Assembly: GCF_000444995.1 (NCBI RefSeq)
Contig: NC_022041.1
Span: 2,206,001-2,270,000, forward strand
Source of the DNA: Paracoccus aminophilus JCM 7686
GTDB lineage: Bacteria; Pseudomonadota; Alphaproteobacteria; Rhodobacterales; Rhodobacteraceae
DNA length: 64,000 nucleotides
Direction of reading: 5' to 3'
Position 1 is the stretch's first letter, and every line of letters begins with the position of its first letter. This document shows positions 60,637 through 64,000 of the stretch, one piece after another. The translations under genes were made by a program, and so were the position numbers. The notes below the pieces were generated by a model. The model made no database searches. It saw nothing but the letters and a program-made list of their open reading frames with translations, and had not been told where the DNA came from.

Positions 60637-61062
60637 ATGGCGACCACTTCCGGTTACATCAAAATCCCTGCCTCACGGCTCGAACAAATCAAGAAAGTCG
60701 CTGAGGCTCGCGGCCTGAGCGTTGCCGACACGCTTATTCACTGGATCGAGCGGGAGGTTGAGGCGGGCACAATCTCGGGCGACCTTCCCGGCGTGCGCGT
60801 CGAAGTGAAAGCCGTCAATCAGGTCGGGATTACCCTGGACGACATTAAGCTTGATCCGACGCGGGCCGAGGCCGTGGACTTCGCTAAGCGCCTTCGCGAA
60901 ATCGCTGCCGGTCACCGGCTCGATATCGAAGAGCGCTTTGCGCAGGTCAAACGGCGCGGCATCGGCTTTCTTTTAACCTCGACCCTTACGGGCAAGCGCT
61001 TCCCCATGTCGTCCGCGACGGCTGGTGCTATCGCGAACCAAATCGACCGTGCGTTGGCGTAA
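60637..61062 (+). CDS. Possible ribbon-helix-helix DNA-binding protein
   Basis: A 141-residue protein. The first about 45 residues (SGYIKIPASRLEQIKKVAEARGLSVADTLIHWIEREVEAG) have the strand-helix-helix pattern of ribbon-helix-helix regulators; the rest is unassigned. ATG 60637 follows TGGAG. The repeat pair just upstream suggests autoregulation. It could be a phage regulator or an antitoxin; no toxin gene is seen beside it. Confidence 0.5.
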   Translation: MATTSGYIKIPASRLEQIKKVAEARGLSVADTLIHWIEREVEAGTISGDLPGVRVEVKAVNQVGITLDDIKLDPTRAEAVDFAKRLREIAAGHRLDIEERFAQVKRRGIGFLLTSTLTGKRFPMSSATAGAIANQIDRALA

Positions 61063-61068
61063 ATAGAA

Positions 61069-61094
61069 AGCCGGGTGTCTGGCAACACCCGGCT
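61069..61094 (+). terminator. Hairpin after the RHH-like gene
   Basis: A perfect 10-bp stem AGCCGGGTGT / ACACCCGGCT with a 6-base loop follows the stop by a few bases. The downstream T content is low, so termination may be partial. Confidence 0.55.
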
Positions 61095-61119
61095 TGAACA
61101 TAGGTAATTCGGAACGTCT

Positions 61120-61722
61120 ATGCATAATCAAACTACTCTGATTGGCGGCATCAGTCAATCTCAAAACACCAATTCAATTTCCGAATCTGAACCACTCGCG
61201 CCATTCGCGGGGCAGTCAGATACAGGTATATTGAACTGGATATTAAGAAACGGATTTACCAAGCTCGATAAAGTTTCACTCGGGAGCTACTGCCACCACT
61301 TGTATAAGAGCAAGTCTGGCGGCGGCAATTTTGAACCCCATGTTAGAGCTTGGTTCGATGCCCTTACCGCAAAGCAACGCGATATTTTAAAGGTGCGCCG
61401 CAACGACCCGGCGAAGGTCGCCGAGCGGCAAAAGAAGAATGCTCAACGCCTCGAAAAACAGCGCGCCGACCCGGAATATCAACTGAGCCTTGCCAATAAG
61501 CGCTCCAACTACCGCGCCAAAGTCGAGCAAGAGGAAAATCGGGACGTTCGCGATTATACCAAGCTTGCGGGATTGACGCCCGAGCAGAAGAAAGAGCGCC
61601 ACAAGCAACAGCAATACGAGGCGAAGAAGAAGAAGCGCGCCCTCGCGAAGGCCGCAAGCATGACGGAAGCAGAGAGGCAGGATGCCGTCATGCGCGCCGA
61701 TCCGAACTTCGGCATGTTCTGA
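61120..61722 (+). CDS. Lys/Glu-rich phage protein, unknown
   Basis: A 200-residue protein in two parts. The N-terminal about 85 residues are uncharged to mixed and encoded by AT-rich DNA. The C-terminal part is a highly charged helix rich in Lys, Arg, Glu and Gln (AERQKKNAQRLEKQRADPEYQ, KKERHKQQQYEAKKKKRA), like proteins that bind nucleic acid. No family is recognised. Confidence 0.55.
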   Translation: MHNQTTLIGGISQSQNTNSISESEPLAPFAGQSDTGILNWILRNGFTKLDKVSLGSYCHHLYKSKSGGGNFEPHVRAWFDALTAKQRDILKVRRNDPAKVAERQKKNAQRLEKQRADPEYQLSLANKRSNYRAKVEQEENRDVRDYTKLAGLTPEQKKERHKQQQYEAKKKKRALAKAASMTEAERQDAVMRADPNFGMF

Positions 61723-61879
61723 CTTCCTGCACCACCCCAAGCTTCCGGACGGGAACCAAGTCAGCATTGCTGCCGTATGTATTCGGATACAGACTATCTT
61801 ATTGTTTTTATTATATTTTAGTTCTTGACGCAGATTCGTCAGGCATGTCAGATTCGTCCCATCAACACAGGGGACAGTG

Positions 61880-62101
61880 ATGAAGCGAAATATCTACCTG
61901 CTCGAACTTGAATGGGATCGCCTGCACCGCCTGCTGGCGCTTCGGTCCCTACCAATCGAAGACCAGAACGACCGGGATGCCGCCGAGATCGCGCTTGCTG
62001 ATGCAGGCTGGCGACTGGCGCAAGCTGGTATCATGCCGGTGACCCTGGTGGCGGATGTTGAAGAGGTGGCGGTGAAGATGGGTCTGCCGGTCCCTCACTA
62101 G
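61880..62101 (+). CDS. Small phage protein, unknown
   Basis: A 73-residue helical protein (MKRNIYLLELEWDRLHRLLALRSL...). ATG 61880 follows AGGGGACA; a GTG lies at 61877. No family is recognised. It is the last gene before the right end. Confidence 0.5.
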   Translation: MKRNIYLLELEWDRLHRLLALRSLPIEDQNDRDAAEIALADAGWRLAQAGIMPVTLVADVEEVAVKMGLPVPH

Positions 62102-62310
62102 AGATGATGGAAAATCTTCGCCCGTGCGACTGCCAGCTAGAGGCGCTGTATATTCAAACTAGGCTGACCACCTAGCGCACTCAGCAACAGCGCGAACGGT
62201 TGCGATCAGTCGGTGAGTGCGCGCAAGGCATTTGCAAAACCCCGACGCGGCACGGCTAGCCTCTCCGCTGGCGCGGTGCCGATACTTACTGTGTGGAATA
62301 AAACTAGATC

Positions 62311-62334
62311 GGGCGGGGGAAACCTCGCCCTTTC
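62311..62334 (+). terminator. Candidate terminator at the right end of the prophage
   Basis: A stem of about 8 bp, GGGCGGGG with CCTCGCCC, and a short T-run end transcription before the attachment site. Confidence 0.6.
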
Positions 62335-62361
62335 TGCATCAGGTTAACGCAATGTAATCTG

Positions 62362-62397
62362 TGCCAGAAATTTTCCTAAATTTCGTGCCAGAAATTT
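62362..62397 (+). repeat. Candidate integrase arm-type sites
   Basis: TGCCAGAAATTT occurs twice, 24 bases apart, close to attR. TGCCAGAATT is also present at 45151-45160 near attL. Confidence 0.5.
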
Positions 62398-62430
62398 CAT
62401 AACTATCTGTTTTATATTGCTATTTACAAG

Positions 62431-62445
62431 GTCCAGCCTCTCACC
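62431..62445 (+). repeat. attR core (direct repeat of ffs 3' end)
   Basis: GTCCAGCCTCTCACC, identical to 45057-45071, is followed by host sequence. It is the displaced original end of the SRP RNA gene. Confidence 0.85.
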
Positions 62446-62589
62446 CTCTCCCCCACATGGTCATTTCCGCAGCCGTCCTATTGCGGTGGATCAGCCTCGC
62501 GTCGCGCGCCAAGGCATCTTGCCTCGCAGATCTGGTGTTTTCTGGCGCAAAGCCGCGCGCTCTGCTAGGCTCGTGGCGGAGGTACTTCC

Positions 62590-63054
62590 ATGCGCTGGCT
62601 CATTCTCTTGCTTGCTCTTGCCCTGCCCCACCCTTCGCGCGCCGAGGGAATCGTGGTGATGCCGGTGAAGTTTCTGGACACGTCGAAAGAAGCCACCGAC
62701 CAAAGCGCGGCGCATCTTGATCGCATCGCCATTCTGACGCAGGTGCTGACCGAAGACATCGGAGCGACCGCGCTGTCCTCCCAAGACATTGCCACCGCCT
62801 GCCCCAAGGAAACGCCGGAATGCCTGCTTGCGGCTGCGAAAGCGGCCGGGGCGCAGACCGCGATCTTCATCGTTGTCCACAAAAGCAGCAGCCTCATCAT
62901 GCAGGCCTTCGTGCAGGTCCTTGATGTCGATCAGCAGCATGTGCTCTTCAAACGCGATCTCAACTTTCGCGGCGACAATGACGAGGCCTGGCGCCGCGCT
63001 GGGATCTTCATGGCGCATCAATTCACCAAGACCCCGACAACACCGGCAAAATAG
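62590..63054 (+). CDS. Exported DUF2380-type protein
   Basis: A 154-residue protein with a signal peptide (about residues 1-19, ending SRAEG). The body (VVMPVKFLDTSKEATDQSAAHLDRIAILTQVLTEDI, AAKAAGAQTAIFIVVHKSSSLIMQAFVQVLDVD) fits the DUF2380 family of predicted periplasmic proteins. Before phage integration it would have followed ffs directly. Confidence 0.7.
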   Translation: MRWLILLLALALPHPSRAEGIVVMPVKFLDTSKEATDQSAAHLDRIAILTQVLTEDIGATALSSQDIATACPKETPECLLAAAKAAGAQTAIFIVVHKSSSLIMQAFVQVLDVDQQHVLFKRDLNFRGDNDEAWRRAGIFMAHQFTKTPTTPAK

Positions 63055-63127
63055 GGGCTTTCACCCTTGCCCCTGCAAAGCGGACATGGTGAACAGACCC
63101 CAGACAAAACAAACAATCGAGGGTCAG

Positions 63128-63400
63128 ATGTCTTTCACGGTAAGACTGGTCATCTCTGCTTTGGTGGCCGTCGTCGTCGGCTGCGGGATGATGTATTACG
63201 ACAAGAAGAACGGCGCGGAATGGGTGGTTTCGCCCGATCAGCTCGCGGCGGCCAATGGTGCGCTGGAAAGCCGCCCCGGCACGGTCACCGTGCGCCCGAT
63301 CCGCAGCGAAACCGCCGATATGCTGCCCTTTAAATGGGCAGGCGCAGGGATTGCTGCGGGCATTCTGGCCTTCGTGGCGACCCGCCGCAAAACCGCCTAA
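63128..63400 (+). CDS. Small membrane protein, unknown
   Basis: A 90-residue protein with hydrophobic helices at about residues 5-22 and 67-84, and a short polar domain between. A GAGGGTC site precedes ATG 63128. No family is recognised. Confidence 0.55.
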   Translation: MSFTVRLVISALVAVVVGCGMMYYDKKNGAEWVVSPDQLAAANGALESRPGTVTVRPIRSETADMLPFKWAGAGIAAGILAFVATRRKTA

Positions 63401-63421
63401 AACTTTGTCAGGGGGAAGGCC

Positions 63422-64000
63422 TCAGCCCTCCTCCTGATCCTCAAGCGGCAGCGAGACCGGCGCGTCCTCTTGCATCGCGCTTAAGCCGTCATGGTCGAGC
63501 CCCAGACGCTTTTGCGTCCGCGCGCCGAGTTCGCGCAGCATTTCCGCCTGACGAATGACATTGCCCGGCCCGCGCGTCAGCCGGTCGATGGCGAGCGCAT
63601 GGCTTTTCTGGGCGCGTTCCAGCTGGGTCCCGACATCCTCGACGGCGGCGACAAACCCGTGCAGCTTGTCGTAAAGCTGGCCCGCGCGCGCTGCGATCTG
63701 CATGGCATTGCTTTCGCGCCGCTCGACCGTCCAGATGTGATCGACGGTGCGCAACGTCAGCATCAAGGTGGTCGGCGTGGTCAGCCCGATGCGGCGCTCC
63801 ATCGCGAAGCGGGCAAGATCGGGATCGGCGCGCAGAGCCTCGGAGAACGCGCCCTCGATCGGGATAAACATCAGCACATAATCGACCGCGCCCTGATCGA
63901 GCCCCTGATAGCCCTTGTCCGACAGTCCCGTGATATGGGCGCGGATCGCGGCGACATGGCGCTTCATCGCCGCCGCACTGACCAAAGCATCCTCGGCATT
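63422..64000 (-). CDS. rmuC: DNA recombination protein RmuC, C-terminal part (5' end outside window)
   Basis: The frame is open to the window edge, so only the C-terminal about 190 residues are present: VDYVLMFIPIEGAFSEALRADPDLARFAMERRIGLTTPTTLMLTLRTVDHIWTVERRESNAMQIAARAG is the conserved RmuC core. RmuC is a predicted nuclease-fold protein that limits DNA inversions. An acidic tail ends the protein. Confidence 0.9.
   Translation of the reverse strand, partial: NAEDALVSAAAMKRHVAAIRAHITGLSDKGYQGLDQGAVDYVLMFIPIEGAFSEALRADPDLARFAMERRIGLTTPTTLMLTLRTVDHIWTVERRESNAMQIAARAGQLYDKLHGFVAAVEDVGTQLERAQKSHALAIDRLTRGPGNVIRQAEMLRELGARTQKRLGLDHDGLSAMQEDAPVSLPLEDQEEG

Larger units (their letters stand above)
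62102..62430. other. Noncoding right end of the prophage
   Basis: About 330 bases with no gene. It holds a hairpin GGGCGGGG-GAAA-CCTCGCCC-TTT at about 62311-62334 and two copies of TGCCAGAAATTT (62362-62373, 62386-62397) near the right attachment core. Confidence 0.6.
45057..62445 (+). mobile_element. Integrated, probably defective prophage or phage satellite in ffs
   Basis: A 17.4-kb element between two identical 15-base copies of the ffs 3' end. It carries an integrase next to the left end, head genes, terminase, connectors, tape measure and a foreign two-gene cassette, nearly all on the plus strand. Module order is permuted. Major tail, tail-tip, lysis, replication and repressor genes are not recognisable. 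The size would fit a degraded HK97/GTA-like prophage; a capsid-encoding phage satellite is an alternative. Confidence 0.88.

Overview
The window reads as chromosome of a GC-rich alphaproteobacterium of the order Rhodobacterales, most like Paracoccus and its relatives. The pointers are the atpHAGDC F1 operon kept apart from F0 genes, a membrane-anchored cytochrome c552 (CycM type), the FlaF/FlbT/DUF1217 flagellar set, GTA-like phage proteins and heavy G/C at third codon positions. No species can be named from the sequence alone.

Bases 1-24.9 kb are conserved core genome: the C-terminal half of an ABC-F ATPase, a MipA/OmpV outer-membrane protein, a DUF59 Fe-S assembly factor, a histidine phosphatase, tRNA-Tyr, rlmB, a YHS protein, a CoA-binding protein overlapping prs tail to tail, an isomerase/hydrolase pair, an H-type lectin gene, the F1 ATP synthase operon on the minus strand, a methyltransferase divergent from gloB, clpA, mfd, hemB, a SYLF lipoprotein, a lytic transglycosylase and ssb. 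Several intrinsic terminators separate these units.

Bases 24.9-33.7 kb are an accessory block. An IS3-family element (about 25428-26620, with a programmed frameshift site) borders an AT-richer flagellar cluster: flgD and fliK on minus, then a small FlgJ-like gene, an FlgN-like chaperone, flagellin, flaF, flbT and a DUF1217 gene on plus. Unassigned, apparently decayed DNA lies on both outer sides.

Bases 33.7-45 kb return to core DNA: a glycosyltransferase overlapping a complete yejABEF-type peptide ABC transporter, cytochrome c552, prephenate dehydratase, an SRPBCC protein, a CpdB/UshA-like nucleotidase and the SRP RNA gene ffs with its promoter.

Bases 45057-62445 are an integrated element bounded by a 15-bp direct repeat of the 3' end of ffs. 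It carries a tyrosine integrase, a portal, GTA-like tail proteins, a fused prohead protease-capsid protein, an HNH nuclease, a tail assembly protein, head-tail connectors, both terminase subunits and a tape measure, in strongly permuted order. No major tail, tail-tip, lysis or replication gene is recognisable. Between a truncated second HNH fragment and the connector genes sits an AT-rich two-gene cassette: a DUF262 protein and a HEPN nuclease of the MAE_28990 type. This is the best candidate here for a little-described system, probably anti-phage defence. The right part holds iteron-like repeats, a predicted ribbon-helix-helix regulator with an operator-like repeat, and candidate integrase arm sites. 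Beyond the element, chromosome resumes with a DUF2380 protein, a small membrane protein and the C-terminal part of RmuC.
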